The position numbers and the translations under genes are program-made. DNA of 64,000 nt from Microvirga ossetica (GTDB lineage Bacteria > Pseudomonadota > Alphaproteobacteria > Rhizobiales > Beijerinckiaceae): assembly GCF_002741015.1 (NCBI RefSeq), contig NZ_CP016616.1, forward strand, positions 1,285,501 through 1,349,500. Reading direction: 5' to 3'. Under the pieces are notes generated by a model. It was not told the DNA's origin. It worked only from the letters and a program-made list of their open reading frames with translations, and did no database searches. Shown piece after piece: positions 36,855 through 45,125 of this stretch (its first letter is position 1; each line of letters opens with the position of its first letter).

Positions 36855-37229
36855 TCACCGGGATATTTTGAATTCATACTCAACTACAGAGTTGGGTGCG
36901 GGCGCCATGCGTTCGGCGCTCGTGAGCGACGTCAAGGCTCCATCCCGCGCCAGGACGACATAGCAGAGACCGAGGGCGATCATGCCGAGGCTGCCGACCT
37001 GCGCGACATAGACCGCCAGCGTGAACGCACATCCCCACCACAGCGTGACGTTCTTGAGGAACGCCTCGTGCACCTCCTCGAACGAGCCGTGCATGTAATG
37101 CGCCAACGGGATGAAACCGCTCACGAGACCGAAGACGAACAGTCCCAGGCCCCATCGGATGTATGTCGCGCCGACCTCCACCGGCGTTGCCGCCGCGTCG
37201 GTCAGGCCTGCATGCGTGTCGCGTGTCAT
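36855..37229 (-). CDS. Hypothetical membrane protein
   Basis: A 124-residue protein with about three membrane helices (about 25-45 YIRWGLGLFVFGLVSGFIPLAHY, 60-82 and 84-102) and a short hydrophilic end. Related short proteins are found next to DUF1254 genes, but I do not know a function. GGGAGG precedes the ATG at 37229. It lies 42 nt downstream of the first DUF1254 gene and probably belongs to that operon. Confidence 0.65.
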   Translation of the reverse strand: MTRDTHAGLTDAAATPVEVGATYIRWGLGLFVFGLVSGFIPLAHYMHGSFEEVHEAFLKNVTLWWGCAFTLAVYVAQVGSLGMIALGLCYVVLARDGALTSLTSAERMAPAPNSVVEYEFKISR

Positions 37230-37271
37230 CGATGCCTCCCTGGATGGACGCGCGTCCGGACCGGATCGGGA

Positions 37272-38918
37272 CTATCCGGCGACCAATTCGATCTCGCTCG
37301 GCCGCCACTGCTTCGTGAAGAACGGTTCGAGCGGGCTGTAGAGACGCAGGATCGTGTTCCAGCCCTTGCCGGGCATGGTCTGGATCCAGTTGCCGCGTGC
37401 GACTCCCTCAGGCTGCCTGGGACCGAAATACACGGTCGTGGAGCCGTCGGCGTTGGGTTCCGCGGCAGGCGTTGGGTAGCTCTGGCTGCCGGCGCGCGGG
37501 TAACGCTGCGGCGTGTCGAGCATCGAGCGCGTCTGGTTGTCGTAGACGGTGAAGGACCAGAATTTCCCCGCCGGGACGTTGGGCGGCAGGGTGACCTTGT
37601 AGGTCTTGCCGCCGTCGAAATACCCGCCCCTGGAATCGACGAAGCTGACGAGATACTGCGAACCGATATCCGTCAGGCGCATGATCATCGCCGGCGTGAT
37701 GAAGGTATAGGCGAAGAACATGGTCGTCCGCACGTTCAGCGTGCGCGCCCCCGTGGGCGGATAGGGGGTGATCGTTCCGTCCGCGCTGACCTGCGGCGGC
37801 GGCGTCTCGAAGTTGTAGCCGGAGACGAAGAGCGGGTTGAACCAGGCCGAGTTGGAGTAGTAGTAGCCGCCCTCGGACGGGCGCGAGCTCCAGTTCAGGG
37901 TCCGGGCCGCGGCGGTTCCGATGGCCGCCGCGTCGGTCAGGATCCGCTTCATCCGCTCATCCGGATTGAAGGGCTTGCCCTTCACGATGCCGACGGCGGC
38001 CAGCGAGCCCATGATCTCCGGGTCGAGCGCGCCCACGGGCTCCTTCTGCACCACGTCGTTGAGCATCTCGAAGTAGCTGAAGTCGTTGGGCGGCACCGTG
38101 TTCATGACCTTGCCGCTGCCTTCGGTGAACCTCACCGGCTCCTGAGGCCGCAGGAAGGCCCAGTCCAGTTTATGGTCGGGCGTGCGCGCCAAGGTGGCCT
38201 GGCCCTGCAACGCAGCGCCGATGCTCGTGCCGTAGCCACCGGGCAGGTAGGGATAGACCTTGAGCGTCTTCTTGATCTGGGCGACCACCGGCTTGGGGTC
38301 GTTGTCCTCGAGGAAGGACCGCCCGAGCATGGTGGCGCGGGTGGTGCGCATCTTCTGGACAAAATAGCCGCTGTCCGGCACCTCGCCCTTGTAGTCGGGC
38401 GGCAGGAACAGGTACCGGCCCCCTTCGCCGCGGTCGGGACCGGGCAGGCCGAAATCGGTGACCCACTGGAACCACATGTCGTCGATCACGCCGAGCGACA
38501 ACGGCGGTGTCTCGACGACGATCGGTCCCTGGGTCACGTCCAGATTGACCCAGAAGTAAACCGTGTCGGCATTGGCGGTCAGGAACAGGGACTTGGCATC
38601 CATCAGCTCGGAGAAGATCAGGGCCGTGTTGTTCGGAACGCCGGCGTCCTCCATGCCCTTGAAGATGGCCGCCACCGAGGCGCCCTGGTAGGCGTTCACG
38701 AACGCCTCGACGCCATGCATCAGGTCGAGGTAGTCGTAGACCTTGGCCGCGGTCTCCTTGCTCGGTGCGCCGTCCTTGTAGTCCAGCGGGCCGATGCTCG
38801 ACTCGACCCTGTCGGGCGTGGTGATCGACGGCGGGATTGCAGGCGCCGTCTGGGCGACGGCCAGGCGGGGCAGGATCAGTGCGGCGCAGACCGCGGTGGT
38901 GATGAGGATCGGTCTCAT
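37272..38918 (-). CDS. DUF1254/DUF1214 protein (copy 1)
   Basis: A 548-residue exported protein with signal peptide (AALILPRLAVAQT). The N-terminal DUF1254 part (about 60-190) has YDYLDLMHGVEAFVNAYQG, TANADTVYFWVNLDV and YLFLPPDYKG. The C-terminal DUF1214 part (about 430-540) has KFWSFTVYDNQTRSMLDT and WNTILRLYSPLEPFFTKQW. Members are found as secreted proteins in many bacteria, but their catalytic role is unknown. A second DUF1254 gene lies 55 nt upstream on the same strand, and a third is at 60.6 kb. The N-terminal half differs from copy 2, so the two are not a recent duplication. Confidence 0.9.
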   Translation of the reverse strand: MRPILITTAVCAALILPRLAVAQTAPAIPPSITTPDRVESSIGPLDYKDGAPSKETAAKVYDYLDLMHGVEAFVNAYQGASVAAIFKGMEDAGVPNNTALIFSELMDAKSLFLTANADTVYFWVNLDVTQGPIVVETPPLSLGVIDDMWFQWVTDFGLPGPDRGEGGRYLFLPPDYKGEVPDSGYFVQKMRTTRATMLGRSFLEDNDPKPVVAQIKKTLKVYPYLPGGYGTSIGAALQGQATLARTPDHKLDWAFLRPQEPVRFTEGSGKVMNTVPPNDFSYFEMLNDVVQKEPVGALDPEIMGSLAAVGIVKGKPFNPDERMKRILTDAAAIGTAAARTLNWSSRPSEGGYYYSNSAWFNPLFVSGYNFETPPPQVSADGTITPYPPTGARTLNVRTTMFFAYTFITPAMIMRLTDIGSQYLVSFVDSRGGYFDGGKTYKVTLPPNVPAGKFWSFTVYDNQTRSMLDTPQRYPRAGSQSYPTPAAEPNADGSTTVYFGPRQPEGVARGNWIQTMPGKGWNTILRLYSPLEPFFTKQWRPSEIELVAG

Positions 38919-38973
38919 GGCTGCTCTTCCGAAGGTTGATTGATGGTGCCGACAAGGATCGCAGGCGAACGAT

Positions 38974-40497
38974 TCAGTTCACCCTCTTGATGTTTGGTGG
39001 CAGCCATGTGCCGCTGAGGACGGATGCCTCGGGCCAATAGAGCCGCAGGATCAGCGAGAAGTGGCCGTCGGGGGCCGGGATCCAGTTCGGCTCGTTCTCC
39101 TGGCCCGGCGACTTCGCGCCCAGGTAGAGGGTCAGCGAGCCGTCCGCAGCGTATTTCAGCGACTTGTTCTTGGTGCCGAGCGAGAAGCGGTTCAGCGCAT
39201 TCGCAAAGAAGAATTTCTCCTCGTTGTACAGGGTCAACGACCAGAACCCCTTTACGGGGGGCACTTGCCCTTTGGCGAAGGTGACGGTGTATTGATGGTT
39301 GCCGTCGAGCGGTTTTCCCTCGCTATCGAACTCGCGCAGATTGTATTGCGTTTCCGCCGACGTGTTCTGGTACATGCTCGATTTGCTGATGGCGGTGCGG
39401 TTGAGGTAGTCGGTCCCCCACGCAGCGGCATTCGCCGGCACGGTCCAGCCATTGCCGATCGCGCGGCCGTTGTATTGAAACTGGAACAGCGGCTCCACGA
39501 GTTCCTTCTCGGCGGCAACGAAGGATTCCACCAGCGCCTTCCTGGTGTCCGGATTGTGGGCGGCGGCGTCCAACACGGACGCGATCCAGCCATAGAGCGC
39601 CTCCTCGCCCGGCAGCGGCGGCACTTCCTTCATGACCACGCGCAGTTCGTCGTAGTAGGTTTCGGGATTCACCCACTTGCTTTCGCCCTTCGGGGCCTGG
39701 GGAGACGACGCCGGGACCGGAAAATGCGGCGACTTGCCGTAGTCCTTCACCTTCATCGTGCCGTCGAACTGGCTCAGCGGATACATCACGATCCGATCGA
39801 TGACCGGCTGGACGGCCGCGGTATCCTCTGGTGTCGAATCCTTGAAGATTCGCGGGACGACGAAGACGAGATTCGTGGACGAACGGATTGCCGCGGTAAT
39901 GCCCTTGGGCAGTTCGCCGGACCAGCTCGGCCCCACGATCATGTAGAAGCCGGGCTTGGTGCCGTACTGCTGGCCGATGCGGCCGATCTCGTCGGTGCGC
40001 TGGTCATACATGGCGTAGACGTAGAAGCGCTCGCCGAAGTCCGGCACCTGGATCACCGTCGGCTCCCTGTCGAGCGCGGTGAACCCTGCCCCGTAGGCGA
40101 CGTCCTGGTTCGGACAGACGATGAAGGTCTGGTCCGGCTTGAGGTAATCGGTCAGCATCTGGTTGTAGCCGACGGGCGCGACCGGCACGACACCGCCCAG
40201 CAGTCCGGGCGCGGGTGCTTCGGCAAACGCCGCACGGCGGTTGTGCGCGTTCACCATCGGATAGCCCCACAGGTAGGCCATGCGGCCGACGAACCGGACA
40301 TACGCGTCGGTCATCGTGTTGCCGGGAACAGGGCCGGGAACCTCGGCTGCCGTCTTCGGGATCGGCACCTGCACGGGTCCGGTCGCGGGAGCGGTGAGCG
40401 ACGGCGGGGTTGCAGGGGCCGTCTGGGCCGCGCCCAAACCGGGAAGCACCAGTGCGGCGCAGACCGCGGTTGCGGCGAGAAGTCCGTTTTGCTTCAT
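38974..40497 (-). CDS. DUF1254/DUF1214 protein (copy 2)
   Basis: A 507-residue exported protein with signal peptide (AALVLPGLGAAQT) similar to that of copy 1. It has DUF1254 features (YLWGYPMVNAHNRRAAFAEAP, CPNQDVAYGAGFTAL) and a C-terminal DUF1214 (KGFWSLTLYNEEKFFFANALNRFSLGTKN, FSLILRLYWPEASVL). The ATG at 40497 is preferred; upstream in-frame sequence is not signal-like. First of a two-gene tandem; the paired signal peptides suggest related origin and a joint periplasmic role. Function unknown. Confidence 0.88.
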   Translation of the reverse strand: MKQNGLLAATAVCAALVLPGLGAAQTAPATPPSLTAPATGPVQVPIPKTAAEVPGPVPGNTMTDAYVRFVGRMAYLWGYPMVNAHNRRAAFAEAPAPGLLGGVVPVAPVGYNQMLTDYLKPDQTFIVCPNQDVAYGAGFTALDREPTVIQVPDFGERFYVYAMYDQRTDEIGRIGQQYGTKPGFYMIVGPSWSGELPKGITAAIRSSTNLVFVVPRIFKDSTPEDTAAVQPVIDRIVMYPLSQFDGTMKVKDYGKSPHFPVPASSPQAPKGESKWVNPETYYDELRVVMKEVPPLPGEEALYGWIASVLDAAAHNPDTRKALVESFVAAEKELVEPLFQFQYNGRAIGNGWTVPANAAAWGTDYLNRTAISKSSMYQNTSAETQYNLREFDSEGKPLDGNHQYTVTFAKGQVPPVKGFWSLTLYNEEKFFFANALNRFSLGTKNKSLKYAADGSLTLYLGAKSPGQENEPNWIPAPDGHFSLILRLYWPEASVLSGTWLPPNIKRVN

Positions 40498-40692
40498 CAG
40501 TCGGGTCCCTTGATTGAGCGCAGCGGGCGTGTTTCGTTGAAGGGTGTTTGACCGGGTGTGCCAGCGATGAGGCGGGTGGGCTGTTCGCCGTCTGGCTTCC
40601 ATCCGCGAAAGGGTGCACATCGCCAGCGTGACACTGCCGGCGGGCAGGCACTTCCTGCCGTCAAGCATCGTAGACCAGGGACTGGAACTTGC

Positions 40693-40732
40693 TTGACCGA
40701 ATGGGACATCCATTTGACCGATGGGGACATCC
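40693..40732. promoter_or_regulatory. Tandem operator-like direct repeat
   Basis: TTGACCGA[A/T]GGGGACATCC-type units (TTGACCGAATGGGACATCC and TTGACCGATGGGGACATCC) are offset by 21 bp, two helical turns. Sited about 200 nt upstream of the DUF1254 gene pair. Suggests two side-by-side protein sites; no regulator can be named. Confidence 0.4.
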
Positions 40733-40753
40733 GAAATGGGCGTTGGTCCCGTC

Positions 40754-40785
40754 CTGGCAGTCTGGCAGTCTGGCAGTCTGGCAGT
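40754..40785. repeat. Tandem repeat (CTGGCAGT)x4
   Basis: Four perfect 8-bp copies in a row, 32 bp in total. Such short tandem repeats can change copy number by slippage. Confidence 0.95.
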
Positions 40786-41194
40786 GTCATCCCGTTCCCG
40801 GCCGACGGTCTATTGGGACAATTCCTGAAATCGTTCCGGGCAAACCCTGGTTTGTCTCATCTGTTTGCCTTGACCCTGGGACGGTGGGGTCTGGTCCAGT
40901 TGACCAATGCGCGTGGCCATGACGATCCCGGTCGTCGCCAAATCGGCTCCGGGTAGAGGTGCGCCACCGGACTGAGATCCCGTCATGACCCAGTCCTGTT
41001 GCGTTGCCCTTGCGGCCGGAGGATGCCGTCATTCACGGCTTTGGAGCGGAGGGGGCTGCTAATGACACGGGGCCGACCTTAGAGTTAATTCCGCAATTGG
41101 GCTGCGAGGCGACCTTCATGTGACCTCGCTTGAGGGCTTAGGTTGACCCTGAGGCGACCTTGCAAGTTGTGCAAGAAGGGTCTCAGGTTACCGC

Positions 41195-41965
41195 TCAAAA
41201 GGGTATTGGTTGCCCGTCCCAGGCAAAGAATTGACCAGTGTGCGCCGCCGTCAGGGCGTTCGTAACAGCCAGCAGCCGCTCGGCAGAATAGGCCGGTGAG
41301 AACGCCTTCTGGATCTTGCTGCCACTCTGAAAGGGCTGGCTCAGAGCCGTATCGACCGTTCCAGGGTGAAGGGCGACACACACGGCTTCCGGCTTTTGGC
41401 GACCGAGCTCGATCGCAATGGTTCGTACAAACTGGTTCAGGGCTGCCTTCGACGCCCGGTAGCCGTACCAGCCCCCGAGGCGGTTGTCCTCGATGCTGCC
41501 GACTCGCGCGGAGAGAATAGCAAAGACGCTTTTGCCCGCTTTCGGCACAAGCGGAAGCACATGCTTGGCCACGAGGGCCGGACCAATCGCATTAATGCGG
41601 AAGCTCCGGGCGAGATGCTCCGGATCAAGGCTGCGATAGGTCTTCTCGGGCTGGAGGGCAGGATCGTGGAGCAGTCCTGTGGACACCAGGATGAAGCGCA
41701 GAGGAGTGCCGTCAACAAGCTGCGCCGCTGCGGCGGCAATGCTCGCTTCATTCTCAAGGTCGATCCGTCCCACCCGCACGCCAGCCGAGCGCCGGCCGGC
41801 TCCCGAGCGCGAAAGCGCATGAACGGTTTCAAACCCCTCGGACGCAAGAAGGGCTGTGACGGCGGAACCGATGCCGCCGGATGCGCCGATGACAAGGGCC
41901 CGGGCCGGGCGTTCGAGACTGATCAAGAGGAATGAGGTTGAGGAGGATGGAGGCATCGCAATCAC
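41195..41965 (-). CDS. Short-chain dehydrogenase/reductase (SDR)
   Basis: A 256-residue SDR. The NAD(P)-binding TGxxxGxG motif appears as VIGASGGIGSAV (about residue 25). The NAG-like strand is VSTGLLHD, and the catalytic pair is YGYRASKAALNQF (YxxxK). The catalytic Ser is in ILSARVGS. The later HPGTVDTALSQPF resembles CsgA/carbonyl reductase-like SDRs. Substrate unknown. The GTG at 41965 is followed in frame by an ATG at 41956, and either could be the start. It lies just downstream of the response regulator gene on the same strand. Confidence 0.85.
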   Translation of the reverse strand: MIAMPPSSSTSFLLISLERPARALVIGASGGIGSAVTALLASEGFETVHALSRSGAGRRSAGVRVGRIDLENEASIAAAAAQLVDGTPLRFILVSTGLLHDPALQPEKTYRSLDPEHLARSFRINAIGPALVAKHVLPLVPKAGKSVFAILSARVGSIEDNRLGGWYGYRASKAALNQFVRTIAIELGRQKPEAVCVALHPGTVDTALSQPFQSGSKIQKAFSPAYSAERLLAVTNALTAAHTGQFFAWDGQPIPF

Positions 41966-41985
41966 CCGTCCCTTGCGGCATGAGT

Positions 41986-42633
41986 TCAGGCTTGGATGAT
42001 CTGCATTCTGACGGCGTAGCGAACCAGGTCGGGCAGGGAGTTGAGCTCCAGCTTCCGCATCGCGGCAGTGCGATGCGTCTCCACCGTCTTGACGCTGAGG
42101 TCCAAGAGGCGCGCGATCTGCTTGTTGCTCTTGCCCTCGGCGAGGAGTTGCACGACCTCGCGTTCGCGTGACGTCAATCGCTCAGCCGTCGGACCCTCGA
42201 GCGTGACCTGTCCCCCTTTGAGAAAGCCGTCCAGGACAACTGCCGACACACGCCCGGCGAAGTAGGGGTTTTTCTGCGATAGGCTTTCGACCGCGGGGAT
42301 GAGCTGACGCACCGCATCGGACTTGAGCAGGTAGCCCCGGGCGCCAGCACCCAGCACCTCCCTGATCAGCTCCTCGCTCTCGTGCATCGTGAAGATCAGG
42401 ACTTCGGTGTCCGGCAGGGCCTGCCGGATCCGGCGCGTCGCTTCGAGGCCGTTGAGCTCGGGCATGGACAGATCGATGACCGCCACCTGGGGCCGATGCT
42501 GGAGGGCGAGTTCCACGGCTTCCCTGCCATTCGAGGCTTCCGCACAAACCTGCCAGCCTACATGTTGCTCCAGGAGATCCTTGAGGCCACGCCGGACGAT
42601 ATCGTGATCATCGGCGAGAAGTATGCGAAGCAT
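41986..42633 (-). CDS. NarL/FixJ-family response regulator
   Basis: A 215-residue two-component regulator. The receiver domain (about 1-120) has the acidic pair DD at 8-9, the phosphoacceptor D54 in VAVIDLSMPELNG and the conserved Lys in YLLKSD. The LuxR-type HTH (about 148-205) reads LTSREREVVQLLAEGKSNKQIARLLDLSVKTVETHR. It lies 50 nt downstream of its likely partner kinase gene. The ATG at 42633 is chosen as the standard start of the receiver. Confidence 0.95.
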   Translation of the reverse strand: MLRILLADDHDIVRRGLKDLLEQHVGWQVCAEASNGREAVELALQHRPQVAVIDLSMPELNGLEATRRIRQALPDTEVLIFTMHESEELIREVLGAGARGYLLKSDAVRQLIPAVESLSQKNPYFAGRVSAVVLDGFLKGGQVTLEGPTAERLTSREREVVQLLAEGKSNKQIARLLDLSVKTVETHRTAAMRKLELNSLPDLVRYAVRMQIIQA

Positions 42634-42683
42634 GATGGATCCTAACCGGCCGGTGGGTCTGCATCTTGGGACATCGGGGCTGC

Positions 42684-43877
42684 TCAAAGCGGTTGATCTG
42701 AATCCGCGAGCGTGATCGGCACCTTGGCGCTCACGTGGGTACCCGAAGGGCTCGAGCGGATATCGAGCCGGCCGCCGAGTTGCTCGAGGCGCAGCCTCAT
42801 GCCTGAGATACCGACACCGATCTGTCGGGCTTCCTCGCGGCCGGCTTCCACGAGGCTCCCGAGCCCTGTGCCACCATCCACGACGTCGAGCTGAACCATA
42901 TCCTTGGTTCGGTACAGAGCAAGCCGTGCCCGCTTGCTGCCCGAGTGGCGGTGGACGTTCGACAGCGCCTCCTGGGCGACCCGGTAGAGGGCGGTTGCAG
43001 TGGGCCGGGGCAATGGCTCACCGCTGTTCTCGATGCTGATGGCGACCTGAATGCCGCTACGCTCTGAAAATCCTCTGGCGAGCCAGCTCAAAGCGGCCGT
43101 GAGTCCGACATCATCGAGGAGCGGCGGGTGGAGCAGATAGGACAGCGTGCGGACTTCTTGAAGGCTCTGCTCCGCCAGTTCGAGGGTCTCCACGAGGACG
43201 CGGCGGGCGGGTTCCCCCGCATCGCGCAGCCCCTCGTGCAGACGCGTCGCGTTCAACGTGATGGCCAGGAGGTTTTGAGCCGTGGTGTCATGGAGCTCTC
43301 GTGCAATGGCGCGCCGCTCCTCGTCTTGCAGATGCATGAGGCGCCCGCTCAGCCGGGTCAATTCCTCCTGCGTCCGTTTCACCTCGGTAATGTCTTCATG
43401 CGCGATGACGATCCGGCGTGTCTGCGCCTGGTCCGGCCGGGTTACCCGAAGCTGGAACCAGCGTGGCCCCTGCGGGCTGCGGCAGGGATACTCCATCCGG
43501 AACTCGGAGCGGTCGCCGGCCATGATGTCCCGCAATGCCCCTGCGGTTCGCGAAGCATCCTTCGACACAGCGGCGGCCGCTTCGCAGACGGCCAAATAAT
43601 TCATCCCGACACCGTGGTTCGCGTCGGCATAGCCGGAGGCGTGGGCGAAGGCGCGCCAGGCCTGGTTGACCGCGATGATCGTTCCGGCTTCGTCAAGCAC
43701 CGCGATATGGGCCGACAGGGCATCCAGGGTGGAACGCAGCAAGGTCTCCGCCTCCACGTCGGGTGCGATCAGGGTCGGCAGGCTGTGGGCCTGCGGCGCC
43801 TTTGTGGCCGCGCGACGCCGCTTTCGGGATCCTGGCTGCTCGACGGATGAGGCATCGTTGGGGGTGAGATGGTCCAT
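42684..43877 (-). CDS. PAS-containing histidine kinase (HisKA_3/NarX-like)
   Basis: A 397-residue soluble sensor kinase. The PAS domain (about 45-165) starts STLDALSAHIAVLDEAGTIIAVNQAWRAFA. A HisKA_3 dimerisation domain has the phosphoacceptor H196 in ERRAIARELHDTTAQNLLAI. The HATPase domain (about 290-395) has ALYRVAQEALSNVHRHS and GVGISGMRLRLEQLGG. It has no membrane helix, so it senses a cytoplasmic cue. The ATG at 43877 has GAGG upstream; a longer TTG start at 43952 is less likely. It forms a pair with the NarL-type regulator downstream. Confidence 0.93.
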   Translation of the reverse strand: MDHLTPNDASSVEQPGSRKRRRAATKAPQAHSLPTLIAPDVEAETLLRSTLDALSAHIAVLDEAGTIIAVNQAWRAFAHASGYADANHGVGMNYLAVCEAAAAVSKDASRTAGALRDIMAGDRSEFRMEYPCRSPQGPRWFQLRVTRPDQAQTRRIVIAHEDITEVKRTQEELTRLSGRLMHLQDEERRAIARELHDTTAQNLLAITLNATRLHEGLRDAGEPARRVLVETLELAEQSLQEVRTLSYLLHPPLLDDVGLTAALSWLARGFSERSGIQVAISIENSGEPLPRPTATALYRVAQEALSNVHRHSGSKRARLALYRTKDMVQLDVVDGGTGLGSLVEAGREEARQIGVGISGMRLRLEQLGGRLDIRSSPSGTHVSAKVPITLADSDQPL

Positions 43878-44092
43878 TCTGGCCTCAAACTCGGCTGCGC
43901 GCCACTGTCGCTTGAGGACATAGGGCGGATGCGCGTGGTCTTCCCATGGCAACGGGAGTGAAAGCGCGCCTCTACAGTGATTTTCCCGCCCTACTCAGGA
44001 AACTCCCGATGCAAGACGGGCCGGGCTCCGGACATATCCATCGAAGCTGGCGCCGGTGAACCGACAGGGCGCAGCGATCAGAGGATAGAACA

Positions 44093-44572
44093 ATGAACGC
44101 GAAGTATAGTGCTTACGCCGTAGCTGCCATGCTCGTCGCGGCAAGTCCGGCCGCAGCGGCGGACATCGTTGAAACCGCTGTCAGCAACGGCAGCTTCAAG
44201 ACGCTGACGGCCGCCCTTCAGGCCGCCGGACTTGTCGAAACCCTCAAAGGCAAGGGTCCCTACACGGTCTTCGCGCCCACCGACGAGGCGTTCAAGAAGC
44301 TCCCAGCCGGAACGGTCGAGACCCTCCTGAAGCCTGAGAACAAGGCCCAGCTCCAGAAGGTGCTGACCTATCACGTCGTGTCGGGGAACGTCATGTCCGG
44401 CGACCTCAAGGGCAAGACGACGAACGCCAAGACCGTCGAGGGCAGCGCCGTGCGGATCGACGCCAGCGGCAATGCCGTCAAAGTCGACGACGCGGTTGTC
44501 ACACAGGCTGACGTCAGCGCGTCGAACGGCGTCATCCACGTGATCGACCGCGTGATCATGCCGAAATCGTAG
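44093..44572 (+). CDS. Secreted fasciclin-domain protein
   Basis: A 159-residue protein. A signal peptide ([17 protein letters not shown]) is followed by one fasciclin (FAS1) domain with [47 protein letters not shown] and the final [17 protein letters not shown]1 domains mediate surface adhesion. Length and motifs are complete. Upstream is the divergent kinase gene; the DUF378 gene follows 55 nt later. Confidence 0.94.
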   Translation: MNAKYSAYAVAAMLVAASPAAAADIVETAVSNGSFKTLTAALQAAGLVETLKGKGPYTVFAPTDEAFKKLPAGTVETLLKPENKAQLQKVLTYHVVSGNVMSGDLKGKTTNAKTVEGSAVRIDASGNAVKVDDAVVTQADVSASNGVIHVIDRVIMPKS

Positions 44573-44627
44573 TGTCTTCGCTTCGTGAGGGTGTCGGCGC
44601 AATGCCGTCCGTAGCTAGGAGGAACCA

Positions 44628-44867
44628 ATGAAAGCTCTCAATATCGTTACGCTTGTTCTCGTCATCGTCGGCGCCGTGAATTGGGGGCTCGTCGGCCTCT
44701 TCCAATTTGATCTCGTGGCGGCTCTTTTCGGGGGGCAGCAGGCTGCCCTCGCGCGGGTGGTCTATGCGCTCGTGGGTGTGGCGGGGGTGTTCCAGATCGG
44801 TATGCTCATGCGTGCGTTGTCTGGCGGAACCGGTGACTCTCAACGCACGGCCAACATCCATGGCTAG
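44628..44867 (+). CDS. DUF378 small membrane protein
   Basis: A 79-residue protein with two membrane helices. The family signature is IVTLVLVIVGAVNWGLVGLFQFDLVAALFGG, and the second helix is VYALVGVAGVFQIGM. DUF378 proteins are widespread small membrane proteins of unknown role. AGGAGG lies 6 nt before the ATG. Probably co-expressed with the fasciclin gene. Confidence 0.92.
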   Translation: MKALNIVTLVLVIVGAVNWGLVGLFQFDLVAALFGGQQAALARVVYALVGVAGVFQIGMLMRALSGGTGDSQRTANIHG

Positions 44868-45125
44868 GCGAAACCGCTCCCGCTGACCGCAGCTCAGAAT
44901 CCAGAGGTTGGCAAAGCTCGCCCGCATACCAACCTCCTGTCTGCCCTGAAAATGAGAAGGTGGGACAGGCTGCTGCTTGAAGGCGGCACTCTCGTGACGC
45001 GTCGCCACATGACCGTCTCAGTGGTATCATGAACCGGCACGGTCGCGGTGTCGGGCAGCCGGATGGTGCATGTCGCGTCAATCGCCTGGGCTTCATCCGG
45101 CGGATCTCCTGAGGGAGAGACAGCC

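Larger units (their letters stand above)
40498..41194. other. 697-bp intergenic region upstream of DUF1254 gene 2
   Basis: No gene is supported here. The region contains a 19-bp direct repeat (40693-40711 and 40714-40732) and a perfect 4 x 8-bp tandem repeat CTGGCAGT (40754-40785). Nearby GAGGCGACCTT appears twice, at about 41103 and 41151. The region probably holds the promoter for the DUF1254 pair (minus strand). Confidence 0.6.

Noticed and set aside
40558..40956. Open frame in the 697-bp gap upstream of DUF1254 gene 2
   Set aside because: No start signal, overlaps the tandem repeat, and gives low-complexity sequence; a high-GC chance frame.
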